Positions 8,614-17,333 of a stretch of DNA of 64,000 bases are shown here, in pieces. This stretch comes from VKMB-3413 sp041027365. GTDB taxonomy: Bacteria; Pseudomonadota; Alphaproteobacteria; Rhizobiales; Rhizobiaceae. The DNA is taken from the NCBI RefSeq assembly GCF_041027365.1, contig NZ_JBFTEH010000006.1, positions 124,001 through 188,000 on the forward strand, in the 5' to 3' direction. The notes below the pieces were generated by a model that was not told the origin of the DNA, did no database searches, and saw nothing but the letters and a program-made list of their open reading frames with translations. The position numbers and the translations under genes were made by a program. Each line of letters starts with the position of its first letter. Position 1 is the stretch's first letter.

Positions 8614-9468
8614 TCAGTTGCGCAGGAGCTCGTTGATCGAGGTCTTCGAGCGGGTGCGCTCGTCGACGCGCTTGACGATCACGGCGCAGTAGAGGCTGGG
8701 GCCGGGCTCGCCATTGCCCATCGGCTTGCCCGGCAGCGAGCCGGCGACGACCACGGAATAGGGCGGCACCTCGCCGTAGGAGACGGTGCCGGTGGTGCGG
8801 TCGACGATCTTGGTCGACTGGCCGATGAAGACGCCCATGCCGAGCACCGAGCCTTCGCGCACGATGCAGCCTTCGACGACCTCGGAGCGCGCGCCGATGA
8901 AGCAGTTGTCCTCGATGATCGTCGGGCCGGCCTGCATCGGCTCGAGGACGCCGCCGATGCCGACGCCGCCGGACAGGTGAACGTTCTTGCCGATCTGGGC
9001 GCAGGAGCCGACCGTCGCCCAGGTGTCGACCATCGTGCCCTCGTCGACATAGGCGCCGAGATTGACAAAGGAAGGCATCAGGACGACGCCCCTGCCGATA
9101 TGGGCGGAGCGGCGCACCACCGCGTTCGGCACGGCCCGGAAGCCCGCCTCGCGGAAGCGGTCGGCGCCCCAGCCCGCGAACTTCGACGGAACCTTGTCCC
9201 ACCAGGTGGCGCCGCCGGGCCCGCCGTCGATCACCGCCATGTCGTTGAGACGGAAGGAGAGGAGCACCGCCTTCTTCAGCCACTGGTGCACCGTCCAGGC
9301 GCCGTCCGCGCCGCGGGTCGCCACGCGCGCCTCGCCGCGGTCGAGAAGCTCCAGCGCCGCCTCGACGGCGTCGCGCACCTCGCCTTTGGTCGCGGCCGAG
9401 ACCTCGTCGCGCGCCTCGAAGGCGCGTTCAATCGTCGTTTCGAGGGCGGCGCGGTTGTGCGCGGTCAT
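8614..9468 (-). CDS. dapD: 2,3,4,5-tetrahydropyridine-2,6-dicarboxylate N-succinyltransferase
   Basis: DapD transfers succinyl from succinyl-CoA to tetrahydrodipicolinate, the committed step of the succinylase DAP branch that DapE completes. The 284 residues match the family length. An N-terminal helical domain is followed by left-handed beta-helix hexapeptide repeats from ~residue 110: GVVLMPSFVNLGAYVDEG, VDTWATVGSCAQIGKNVHLSGG, IIEDNCFIGARSEVVEGCIV. It is divergent from the LOG-family gene. Confidence 0.96.
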   Translation of the reverse strand: MTAHNRAALETTIERAFEARDEVSAATKGEVRDAVEAALELLDRGEARVATRGADGAWTVHQWLKKAVLLSFRLNDMAVIDGGPGGATWWDKVPSKFAGWGADRFREAGFRAVPNAVVRRSAHIGRGVVLMPSFVNLGAYVDEGTMVDTWATVGSCAQIGKNVHLSGGVGIGGVLEPMQAGPTIIEDNCFIGARSEVVEGCIVREGSVLGMGVFIGQSTKIVDRTTGTVSYGEVPPYSVVVAGSLPGKPMGNGEPGPSLYCAVIVKRVDERTRSKTSINELLRN

Positions 9469-9583
9469 CGGCGGAACTCCTGATGCTGACGGGAATGTAA
9501 GGGAACGGCGCCCTGTCCAAATCGCCGCGAACCCTAGTTGAAGCCTCTATACGGGTCAACGAAATCGCCGAGTGAAGCCGCCC

Positions 9584-10435
9584 ATGTCCGACGTCCCGCG
9601 CAATCCACACGGCTGGGATCCGTTTCCGAGTTCCAGGCGCGACAAGGAGGACTCGGCAAAACGCAGAGAGACGCCGCAGACCCGCTCGCCGACCTATGCG
9701 CTCGCCTATGACGATCCGGAGTTCCTGACCCGCGAGGAGACCCGCGGCGTCCGTCTGCAGCTGGAGCTGATGAAGCCGGAACTCGCCTTCATCGACGCCG
9801 GCATCCAGTCGACGGTGGTGCTGTTCGGCGGCGCGCGGATTCCCGAGCCGGGCAAGGACGCCTGGGCGGCGCGCAACGAGACGCAGAAGAAGAACCTCGA
9901 GGCCAACTCGCATTTCTACGAGGAGGCGCGGCGTTTCGCGCGCCTCGCCTCGCAGCACTCGGCCGACACCTCCGGCGGCAAGGAATTCGTTATCGTCACC
10001 GGCGGCGGGCCCGGCGTGATGGAGGCGGGCAATCGCGGCGCGGCCGATGTCGGCGCGGTATCGATTGCGCTCAACATCACCCTGCCGCACGAGCAGATGC
10101 CGAACCGCTACGCCACGCCCGAGCTGTCCTTCAACTTCCACTACTTCGCCATCCGCAAGATGCACTTCCTCCTGCGGGCGAAGGCGATGGCGATCTTTCC
10201 CGGCGGCTTCGGCACGATGGACGAGTTGTTCGAGGCGCTGACGCTGATCCAGACGCGGCGCATGCAGCGCATCCCGGTCGTCTTGTTCGGCGAGGCCTTC
10301 TGGCGCCGCGTGCTCAACCTGGAGGTCCTCGCCGAGGAAGGCACGATCGCGCCCGCCGATCTCGACCTCATCACCTTCGCCGAAACCGCCGAGGACGGCT
10401 GGGACAAGATCAGGCGGTTCTACGGGTTCGCTTAA
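9584..10435 (+). CDS. LOG-family protein (cytokinin riboside 5'-phosphate phosphoribohydrolase-like)
   Basis: A 283-residue Rossmann-fold protein of the LOG/lysine decarboxylase-like family. The nucleotide-binding motifs are GGGPGVMEAGNRGA and the hallmark PGGFGTMDELFE. In characterised members this fold removes ribose phosphate from nucleotide monophosphates. The protein is longer than plant-type LOG (~200 residues) because of a ~75-residue N-terminal extension. I prefer the ATG at 9584 over the in-frame GTG four codons earlier. No cytokinin pathway is present, so a housekeeping nucleotide-salvage role is as likely. Confidence 0.9.
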   Translation: MSDVPRNPHGWDPFPSSRRDKEDSAKRRETPQTRSPTYALAYDDPEFLTREETRGVRLQLELMKPELAFIDAGIQSTVVLFGGARIPEPGKDAWAARNETQKKNLEANSHFYEEARRFARLASQHSADTSGGKEFVIVTGGGPGVMEAGNRGAADVGAVSIALNITLPHEQMPNRYATPELSFNFHYFAIRKMHFLLRAKAMAIFPGGFGTMDELFEALTLIQTRRMQRIPVVLFGEAFWRRVLNLEVLAEEGTIAPADLDLITFAETAEDGWDKIRRFYGFA

Positions 10436-10620
10436 AAGGAAACCGAACCGGCACTGAAGACGCCGGCCGGCACGCGTCACGGAAAGTCACGGCCGACCTT
10501 AGAAAAGCTGAGGGGATCGCCATATTGATCCCAGGGGGCGTCGGCGCTACAGCCGGCCCAGCACCGTCGGGCCGATCCCAGCCCCGCGTCATCGTGAGAC
10601 ATCGCCGAAGGAGACAGGAA

Positions 10621-11637
10621 ATGGCAGTTCGCGTCGCAATCAACGGCTTCGGGCGCATCGGACGCAACGTCCTTCGGGCGCTGGTCGAGTCCGGCCGCAC
10701 CGATATCGAGGTCGTCGCCATCAACGATCTCGGCCCGGTCGAGACGAACGCGCACCTGATCCGCTACGACAGCGTCCACGGCCGCTTCCCCGGCACCGTT
10801 ACGGTCGAGGGCGACACGATCGACGTCGGCCGCGGCCCGATGAAGGTCTACGCCAAGCGCGACCCGAAGGAACTGCCCTGGGGCGATCTCGGCATCGACA
10901 TCGCGATGGAGTGCACCGGCATCTTCACCGACCCGCAGAAGGCCTCGATGCATCTCGAAGCCGGCGCCAAGAAGGTGCTGATCTCCGGCCCGCTGTCCGG
11001 CACGCCCGGCAACGAAAAGACCGTCGTCTACGGCGTCAACCACGAGACGCTGACCGCCGAGGACAGGATCGTCTCCAACGCCTCCTGCACCACCAACTGC
11101 CTCGCCCCGCTCGTCTACGTCCTGCATTCCGAATTCGGGATCGAGAAGGGCATGATGACGACGATCCACTCCTATACGGGCGACCAGCCGACGCTCGACA
11201 CCATGCACAAGGATCTCTACCGCGCCCGTGCGGCCGCGATGAGCCAGATCCCGACCTCGACCGGCGCCGCCAAGGCGATCGGCCTCGTCATGCCGGAACT
11301 GAAGGGCAAGCTCGACGGCATCTCCGTGCGCGTGCCGACGCCGAACGTCTCGCTCGTCGACTTCAAGTTCGTCCCGAAGAAGAAGGTCACGGTCGAGGAG
11401 ATCAACAACGCCCTGATCGCCGCCGCCGACGGGAAGCTGAAGAACATCCTCGGCTACACGCGCGACCCGAACGTCTCGATCGACTTCAACCACGATCCGC
11501 ATTCCTCGACGGTCGCCCTGCCGCAGACCAAGGTGATGGACGGCGACCTCGTCTCGGTGCTGTCCTGGTACGACAACGAGTGGGGCTTCTCGAACCGCAT
11601 GAACGACACCGCGATCGCGATGAGCAAGGCCGGCTGA
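10621..11637 (+). CDS. gap: Type I glyceraldehyde-3-phosphate dehydrogenase
   Basis: NAD-dependent oxidation and phosphorylation of glyceraldehyde-3-phosphate in glycolysis/gluconeogenesis. The 338 residues start with the Rossmann motif INGFGRIGRN, carry the active-site SNASCTTNCLAP (Cys156) and the C-terminal WYDNEWGFSNRM. The start is fixed by the strong ribosome site GAAGGAGACAGGAA directly upstream; an open frame to 10525 lacks coding character. pgk lies 2.2 kb downstream with an antiporter gene in between. Confidence 0.97.
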   Translation: MAVRVAINGFGRIGRNVLRALVESGRTDIEVVAINDLGPVETNAHLIRYDSVHGRFPGTVTVEGDTIDVGRGPMKVYAKRDPKELPWGDLGIDIAMECTGIFTDPQKASMHLEAGAKKVLISGPLSGTPGNEKTVVYGVNHETLTAEDRIVSNASCTTNCLAPLVYVLHSEFGIEKGMMTTIHSYTGDQPTLDTMHKDLYRARAAAMSQIPTSTGAAKAIGLVMPELKGKLDGISVRVPTPNVSLVDFKFVPKKKVTVEEINNALIAAADGKLKNILGYTRDPNVSIDFNHDPHSSTVALPQTKVMDGDLVSVLSWYDNEWGFSNRMNDTAIAMSKAG

Positions 11638-11667
11638 CGGACCGCTCGGCCTTCAAGCGACTTCCGG

Positions 11668-11700
11668 CAGGGCCGTCCGAAAGGGCGGCCCTGTCCGTTT
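11668..11700 (+). terminator. Probable intrinsic terminator of gap
   Basis: CAGGGCCGTCC (11668-11678) pairs with GGGCGGCCCTG (11683-11693), with one G-U pair and a GAAA tetraloop, followed after 4 bases by TTT. It begins 30 bases after the gap stop codon. Confidence 0.75.
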
Positions 11701-11901
11701 CGCCTCCGGCACGCGGGCGGGCGGGGTCGGGCCGCATAACCGTCACGCCCGGAACCTTTCCCGGTTGGTCCCGGCAGGCAATCGCCGCGTTCCGGCCACA
11801 ACTGCCCGTATCTTCCGAGTGCTGCGCCCGTGGCCGGGCGGCACCTGTCCGGCGACCCAGCCGCGGCACATCACGCTCCCGCCCCGCTGTGACCGGATCC
11901 G

Positions 11902-13701
11902 ATGCTCGAACTTCTCTACGTCGCGATCCTAGTCGGCACGCTCCTGATCCTCGTTGCCGCCTTTTCGAGCCTCCTCGCCTTCCGCTTCGGCGCGCCTCTG
12001 CTGCTGCTCTTCCTGTCGATCGGGCTGATCGCCGGCGTCGACGGGCTGGGGCTCGACTTCAACAATGCCGGCCTCGCCTATTTCGTCGGCACGGTGGCGC
12101 TGGCGATCATCCTGTTCGATTCCGGCTTCGGCACGCAGCTCTCGGCCTTCCGCCAGGCCGCCTATCCCGCGATCACGCTCGCGACCCTCGGCGTGCTGAT
12201 CACCGCGATCCTCTTCGGCCTCGCGGCTTCGGCGCTCCTGCATCTGCCGGTGCTGGAGGGCGTCCTCCTCGGCGCCATCGTCGGCTCGACGGATGCGGCG
12301 GCGGTGTTCTTCCTGCTGCGCGTCGGCGGCGTGACCATCCGCGACCGGGTGCGCTCGCTGCTCGAGATCGAATCCGGCACCAACGACCCGATGGCGATCT
12401 TCCTGACGATCGCGCTGGTCGAGGCGATGGGCAAGGGCGAGAACGCCGACGGCCTCGGCCTCGGCGTCCTTGTCGGCTTCGCCGAGCAGATGGGGATCGG
12501 CCTCGTCTTCGGCCTCGCCGGCGGCTGGATGATCCGCTTCGTGCTGACCCGGCTCACCATCGACCGCGGGCTCCTGCCGATCGTGACGCTCGGCCTCGCG
12601 CTGCTGGTCTTCGCGCTGACCGGCACGGTCGGCGGCTCGGGCTTCCTCGCGGTCTACGTGGCGGGGCTCTTCGCCGGCAACAGCGGCATCAAGTCGGCCT
12701 CCCACATCAAGCATTTCCAGGAAGGACTGACCTGGCTCGCCCAGATCATCATGTTCCTGATCCTCGGCCTGCTGGCGACGCCGACGGAGTTCGGCGTGAT
12801 CATCTGGCCGGCGCTCGGGCTCGCCGCCTTCCTGATCTTCGTCGCGCGGCCGATCGCGGTCTGGCTGTGCCTCCTGCCCTTCCAGGTGTCGCGGCGCGAG
12901 ACCGCCTTCGTCTCCTGGGTGGGCTTGCGCGGCGCCGTCTCGATCCTGCTCGCCATCGTGCCGCTGATCGGCGGCCTCGACGACGCCCGCGTCTTCTTCA
13001 ACAGCGCCTTCATCATCGTGCTCGCCTCGCTGCTCGTGCAGGGCTGGACGATCGGCGTCGTCGCGCGCCGGCTCGGCCTCGTCGTTCCGCCGCGCATCGG
13101 GCCGATCGAGAAGTTCGAGCTGGAACTGCCGGGCACGCCCGACCACGAACTCCTTTCCTACCGCGTCGTCGCCGACAGTCCGGTCGCCAAGGGCGAGCGC
13201 GTGCCGCGCTGGGCGCGGCCCTCGCTCGTCATCCGCGACGGGCGTTCGATGCGCTACCAGTATGCCGGGCGGCTGCAGCCGGGCGACTACGTCTACCTCT
13301 TCATCTCGCCGCGCTTCCCGCCGCTGCTCGACCGGCTGTTCGCGAGCCCCGCCCCGGTGACGCAGGACGACGCCGAGTTCTTCGGCGAGTTCTCGCTGGA
13401 TCCCTCCGCCGAGGCAAGGGAACTCGCCGCCGCCTACGGCGTGAAGCTCGCCGCCGACGAGGCGGAGATGACCGTGTCGGAGCTGATGATCCGCAGACTC
13501 GGCGGCGAGGCGGAATATGGCGATCGCCTCTATCTCGCGCCGGTCGAGCTGATCGTGCGCCAGACCGGCATCGACGGCGAGGTGGTCGCGGCCGGCCTGT
13601 CGCTGGAGCCGGAAGGCGGGCGCGGCAAGCCGCTGCCCCTGTTCTTCAACCGCGGCGACATCGCCGCCGCCTTCCGCCGGCTGACCGTCAGGCGGCGGTG
13701 A
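11902..13701 (+). CDS. Potassium/proton antiporter (NhaP2/CvrA type)
   Basis: A 599-residue CPA1-family exchanger. Residues ~1-395 are 12 or so membrane segments with family motifs (FDSGFGTQL, GAIVGSTDAAAVFFLL, IESGTNDPMAIFL, SWVGLRGAVSILLAI). The cytoplasmic tail carries a TrkA-C-like domain (~400-480) and a CorC/HlyC-like C-terminal domain (~500-595), the layout of CvrA/NhaP2 K+/H+ antiporters that protect cells at low osmolarity. The gene stands alone between gap and pgk on the same strand. Confidence 0.92.
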   Translation: MLELLYVAILVGTLLILVAAFSSLLAFRFGAPLLLLFLSIGLIAGVDGLGLDFNNAGLAYFVGTVALAIILFDSGFGTQLSAFRQAAYPAITLATLGVLITAILFGLAASALLHLPVLEGVLLGAIVGSTDAAAVFFLLRVGGVTIRDRVRSLLEIESGTNDPMAIFLTIALVEAMGKGENADGLGLGVLVGFAEQMGIGLVFGLAGGWMIRFVLTRLTIDRGLLPIVTLGLALLVFALTGTVGGSGFLAVYVAGLFAGNSGIKSASHIKHFQEGLTWLAQIIMFLILGLLATPTEFGVIIWPALGLAAFLIFVARPIAVWLCLLPFQVSRRETAFVSWVGLRGAVSILLAIVPLIGGLDDARVFFNSAFIIVLASLLVQGWTIGVVARRLGLVVPPRIGPIEKFELELPGTPDHELLSYRVVADSPVAKGERVPRWARPSLVIRDGRSMRYQYAGRLQPGDYVYLFISPRFPPLLDRLFASPAPVTQDDAEFFGEFSLDPSAEARELAAAYGVKLAADEAEMTVSELMIRRLGGEAEYGDRLYLAPVELIVRQTGIDGEVVAAGLSLEPEGGRGKPLPLFFNRGDIAAAFRRLTVRRR

Positions 13702-13868
13702 CGGAGCCTGCCGCAACGGCCCGGCCACAGCCCGCCTTACGCCGGCCTCAGAAGAACTGACGCGGCGTCCGGAACGGCCGGCTTGCCGCATGCCCGCCGC
13801 GCGCCCTAAACAGGGCGCACAAAGCCGCATATTCGTTGCGGCGAGAAGACGAGGCCGGAGGCAGGACG

Positions 13869-15065
13869 ATGACCACGCAGTTCAAGACGCTCGACGACGC
13901 CGACGTGACGGGAAAGCGCGTGCTCCTGCGCGTCGACCTGAACGTGCCGATGCAGGACGGCAAGGTCACCGACACGACGCGCATCGAGCGCGTGCTGCCG
14001 ACGATCCGCGAGATCGCCGAAAAGGGCGGAAGGGTCATCCTGCTCGCCCATTTCGGCCGGCCGAAGGGCAAGCCGGTCAAGGAGATGTCGCTGGAGCCGA
14101 TCGCGCCGGTGCTGTCCGAGATGCTCGGCCAGCCCGTCGGCTTCTCCGACGACTGCATCGGCCCGGTCGCCGCCGGCATCGTCGCGGCGCTGAAGGACGG
14201 CAATGTCGTGCTCCTGGAGAACACCCGCTTCCATGCCGGCGAGGAGGCGAATGACGAGGACTTCGTCACCCGCCTCGCCTCGCTCGGCGATCTCTATGTC
14301 AACGACGCCTTCTCCGCCGCGCACCGCGCCCATGCTTCGACGGAGGGCCTCGCCCGCCACCTGCCCTCCTATGCCGGCCGCACCATGCAGGCCGAGCTGG
14401 AGGCCTTGGAAAAGGGCCTCGGCGATCCGCAGCGCCCGGTGGTCGCCATCGTCGGCGGCGCCAAGGTCTCCTCCAAGATCGACCTCCTGCAGAACCTCGT
14501 GACCAAGGTCGACGCCCTCGTCATCGGCGGCGGCATGGCGAACACCTTCCTCGCGGCGCAGGGGATCGATGTCGGCAAGTCGCTCTGCGAGCACGACCTC
14601 GCCGACACGGCCCGCAAGATCGCGGCGGCGGCAAAGGACGCCGGCTGCGAGATCGTCCTGCCGGTCGACGCGGTCGTTGCCCGCGACTTCAAAGCCGGCG
14701 CCCCTAGCGAGACCGTGCCGGTGGACAAAGTCCCGCAAGATGCCATGATCCTCGATGCGGGCCCTGAGACGGTCGCGGCGGTGAACGCCTGGCTCGACAA
14801 GGCGAAGACGCTGGTCTGGAACGGCCCGCTCGGCGCCTTCGAGATCAAGCCGTTCGACGCCGCGACGATGGCGGCCGCCGCGCATGCGGCGGAGCTGACC
14901 AAGGCCGGCAAGCTCGTCTCCGTCGCCGGCGGCGGCGATACGGTGGCGGCGCTGAACCAGGCGGGCGCGGCAAGCGACTTCACCTATGTGTCGACCGCCG
15001 GCGGCGCATTCCTGGAATGGATGGAAGGCAAGGCCCTGCCGGGCGTGGAGGTTCTGAAGGCATGA
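13869..15065 (+). CDS. pgk: Phosphoglycerate kinase
   Basis: Interconverts 1,3-bisphosphoglycerate and 3-phosphoglycerate with ATP formation; the product feeds both glycolysis and the serA/serC serine pathway near the end of the window. The 398 residues show RVDLNVPM, LLAHFGRPKG, ENTRFH, the hinge VVAIVGGAKVSSKI and the C-terminal SVAGGGDTVAAL. The start at 13869 follows GAGGCAGGACG. The stop overlaps the next ATG (ATGA). Confidence 0.97.
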   Translation: MTTQFKTLDDADVTGKRVLLRVDLNVPMQDGKVTDTTRIERVLPTIREIAEKGGRVILLAHFGRPKGKPVKEMSLEPIAPVLSEMLGQPVGFSDDCIGPVAAGIVAALKDGNVVLLENTRFHAGEEANDEDFVTRLASLGDLYVNDAFSAAHRAHASTEGLARHLPSYAGRTMQAELEALEKGLGDPQRPVVAIVGGAKVSSKIDLLQNLVTKVDALVIGGGMANTFLAAQGIDVGKSLCEHDLADTARKIAAAAKDAGCEIVLPVDAVVARDFKAGAPSETVPVDKVPQDAMILDAGPETVAAVNAWLDKAKTLVWNGPLGAFEIKPFDAATMAAAAHAAELTKAGKLVSVAGGGDTVAALNQAGAASDFTYVSTAGGAFLEWMEGKALPGVEVLKA

Positions 15066-15856
15066 ACTCATCGGAGACCGAGTTCTCGGCGACGGCACCC
15101 GGCTGGGGCATCGACCCCGGCGGGCTCGCCGCATCGTTCAAGACCGGGCTGGTCTCCTGGCTGCTCTTCCCCGTCTATGTCTGGCAGGGGATCGCGGCGC
15201 GCCGCCGCATCCCGCGGCTGTTGCCGCCGGCCGGCAGCGTCTCCGGCTGTCTCGGCGCCGACACCGCCCGCGACGCGGCGGTGCGGCTGCTCGTCATCGG
15301 CGACTCATCGGCCGCCGGCGTCGGCGTCGACCGGATCGAGGATTCCCTCGGGCCGAAGCTCGCCGAGCGGATCTACGCCCTGACGGGTCTCTCGGTGTTC
15401 TGGCGCGCGGCGGGCTCGAACTCCGCCGTCTCGGCCGAGGTGCGCGACCATGTCGTGCCGAATGTCGCCCGCGAGGCCTTCACCCATATCGTGCTGATGA
15501 TCGGCTCGAACGACGCCAAGAATTTCCACAGCGCCCGGCGCTTCAAGAAGGGCTTCGGCGGCCTGCTCTATGCGCTGAAGGCGAAATGGCCGGAGGCGCG
15601 GATCGTCTGGTCGCCGCCGGTGGACCTGAAGCGCGTGCCGGCCCTGCCGCGCGGCCTCGCCCATGTGCTGGAGCTGCGCGCCCGGATCATCCGCAAGATG
15701 GGCGCGCGCCTGTGCGCCGAGCGCGGCGCCATCGTCTCAACTACCCTCCCCCGTGTCGAACCCGCCGGCTTCTCCCGCGACGGCTTCCACGCGTCGGTGG
15801 AGGGCTATGCGTATTACGCCAACCACCTCGTGGGGTATGTGCTGGGGGAGCGGTAG
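15062..15856 (+). CDS. SGNH/GDSL-type hydrolase
   Basis: A 264-residue SGNH-fold esterase-like protein. Block I is VIGDSSAAGVGV (residues ~78-89, the nucleophile being a Ser of GDSS), block III is MIGSNDAKNF, and block V is SRDGFHAS with the catalytic Asp-His near the C-terminus. A hydrophobic stretch (~29-44, GLVSWLLFPVYVWQGI) suggests an N-terminal anchor. It overlaps pgk by 4 bases and so is translationally coupled to it. The substrate is unknown. Confidence 0.9.
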   Translation: MNSSETEFSATAPGWGIDPGGLAASFKTGLVSWLLFPVYVWQGIAARRRIPRLLPPAGSVSGCLGADTARDAAVRLLVIGDSSAAGVGVDRIEDSLGPKLAERIYALTGLSVFWRAAGSNSAVSAEVRDHVVPNVAREAFTHIVLMIGSNDAKNFHSARRFKKGFGGLLYALKAKWPEARIVWSPPVDLKRVPALPRGLAHVLELRARIIRKMGARLCAERGAIVSTTLPRVEPAGFSRDGFHASVEGYAYYANHLVGYVLGER

Positions 15857-15884
15857 GCGCGCCTGCGCCTCTTCCTACCGACGA

Positions 15885-16108
15885 TCAGCCGTCGACATAT
15901 TCGTGCAGGATCGAATTGATCAGCGTCTGGTAGGGCATGCCCTTTTCCGCCGGCGCTCGCCGTCGAGCACATGCCGCGCCGCGTCCTCCCAAAGGGCCCG
16001 CTGGTCCGCAAGCGGACCGACCTCCGTCCAGTCGCCCTCTTCGCTCGCCCGGAAGTCGGCGAGTTCATCCTCCGTGAGGATCGGTGCGGGAGGGCTCGTG
16101 GACGCCAT
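15885..16108 (-). pseudogene. Frameshifted orphan antitoxin, BrnA/CopG-like
   Basis: From an ATG at 16108, behind a good ribosome site (GGGAGAGAAG), the frame encodes ILTEDELADFRASEEGDW... and ALWEDAARHVLDGERRRK, then ends in CPTRR. One frame over, starting in the same AAAA tract (15943-15946), the sequence continues as EKGMPYQTLINSILHEYVDG and stops at 15885. That segment is the conserved ribbon-helix-helix end of BrnA-type antitoxins (KGMPYQTLI.S.LH.Y). Loss of one A explains the break. No toxin gene adjoins it. The reading of the two halves is direct; the family call is from memory of the motif. A sequencing error is possible. Confidence 0.72.
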
Positions 16109-16203
16109 AGCTTCTCTCCCGGTCTGTTTTTCCCACCGCGGCCGAACTCACGCCGGTTCGACACGTCGAAGTCTAAAGCGCCGGGGGCCCGGCTGTCACG
16201 ACC

Positions 16204-17118
16204 CTACTCCCGTGTCGCCGCCTGCGCCTCGCCGTCCGCATCGCGCACGCCCGGATGCACCGTCACCGTCGCCGTCAGCCCCGCGACGAGCTTGGTGCCC
16301 CCCGGCACGTGATCGAGCGCGATGCGCACCGGCACGCGCTGGGCAAGGCGGACCCAGGAGAAGGTCGGCGTGACATTGGCGAGGAGGTTCGAGCCATCGG
16401 CCCGCTCGCGGTCCTCGATGCCGGCGGCGATCGACTGGACATGGCCCTTCAGCGGCTGCTCGTGCCCCATCAGCCGGATCTCGGCGGGGTCGCCGACGGC
16501 GATGTGCGGCAGTTGGTTCTCCTCGAAATAGCCCTCGACGCGCAGGGTGTCGGTGTCGACCAGGGCCATGACGCCCTTGCCCGCCGCGACGTAGTCGCCG
16601 GGGTTGAGCGACAGGTTGCTGATGACGCCGTTCGCCGGCGCGCGCACCGTCGCCCGCTTCAGGTTCAGCGCCGCGACGTCCTGGTTCGACAGCGCCTCCT
16701 GATAGGCGGCGGCCGCCTGCGTGGCGGTCAGGCCGGCCTGCTCGATCGTCTGCTCGGAGACCGCCGAGGAGCCGCGCAGCCTGTCGTAGCGCGCGGCGTC
16801 GCGCTGGGCCTGCTTCAGCGCCGCCGCCTTGTCGGCGACCGACGCCTTGGCGAGGTCGAGCGCCAGCTGGAAGCGCTGCGGGTCGAGCTGCAGGAGCACG
16901 TCGCCTTGCTTCACCGTCTGATTGTCCGAGACCATCACCTTGGCGACCGGGCCGGAGACGTCGGGCGCGATCTCCACGACGTCGGCCCGCACATGCCCGT
17001 CGCGGGTCCAGGGCGTGTCCATGTAGGCGGCCCAGAAGTTCCAGCCGACGGCGGCGGCGAGCACGACGACGGTGAGGGTGAATGCGACCTTCAACATGCG
17101 GGAGAGTGCGGCGGTCAT
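16204..17118 (-). CDS. HlyD-family efflux periplasmic adaptor (AaeA/EmrA-like)
   Basis: A 304-residue membrane fusion protein. One N-terminal membrane segment (LKVAFTLTVVVLAAAVGWNFW) is followed by the biotinyl-lipoyl half-motif PDVSGPVAKVMVSDNQTVKQGD, a coiled-coil hairpin (~75-150), the second half-motif APANGVISNLSLNPGDYV and a beta-barrel (VEGYFEENQL). Start and stop overlap the DUF1656 gene by 4 bases. Together with the FUSC protein it should form an AaeAB-like pump for aromatic carboxylic acids. Confidence 0.92.
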   Translation of the reverse strand: MTAALSRMLKVAFTLTVVVLAAAVGWNFWAAYMDTPWTRDGHVRADVVEIAPDVSGPVAKVMVSDNQTVKQGDVLLQLDPQRFQLALDLAKASVADKAAALKQAQRDAARYDRLRGSSAVSEQTIEQAGLTATQAAAAYQEALSNQDVAALNLKRATVRAPANGVISNLSLNPGDYVAAGKGVMALVDTDTLRVEGYFEENQLPHIAVGDPAEIRLMGHEQPLKGHVQSIAAGIEDRERADGSNLLANVTPTFSWVRLAQRVPVRIALDHVPGGTKLVAGLTATVTVHPGVRDADGEAQAATRE

Positions 17119-17324
17119 GACAGATACCAGCGGGATGCGTCGGAAAGACCCGACAGGACGAGGACGAAGAGGGCGAGGTCGAACAGCGCGGGGTGCCAGA
17201 CCATGCGGTAGACACCGAGGCGCGCGATGACGCCCTTGAGGAGGACGAGGCAGCCATAGGCGAGGAGCGCCAGCACCAGGAGGCGCGGCAAGTAGACGCC
17301 GAAGAATGCGAAATCACCGGTCAT
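17115..17324 (-). CDS. DUF1656 small membrane protein (AaeX-like)
   Basis: A 69-residue protein with two membrane segments (YLPRLLVLALLAYGCLVL and ALFDLALFVLVLSGL). Its position between FUSC and HlyD genes and its opening FFGVYLPRL match the DUF1656/AaeX family. It is 9 bases downstream of the FUSC gene and overlaps the HlyD gene by 4 bases. Its role in the pump is not established. Confidence 0.9.
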   Translation of the reverse strand: MTGDFAFFGVYLPRLLVLALLAYGCLVLLKGVIARLGVYRMVWHPALFDLALFVLVLSGLSDASRWYLS

Positions 17325-17333
17325 GGCGCTCTC

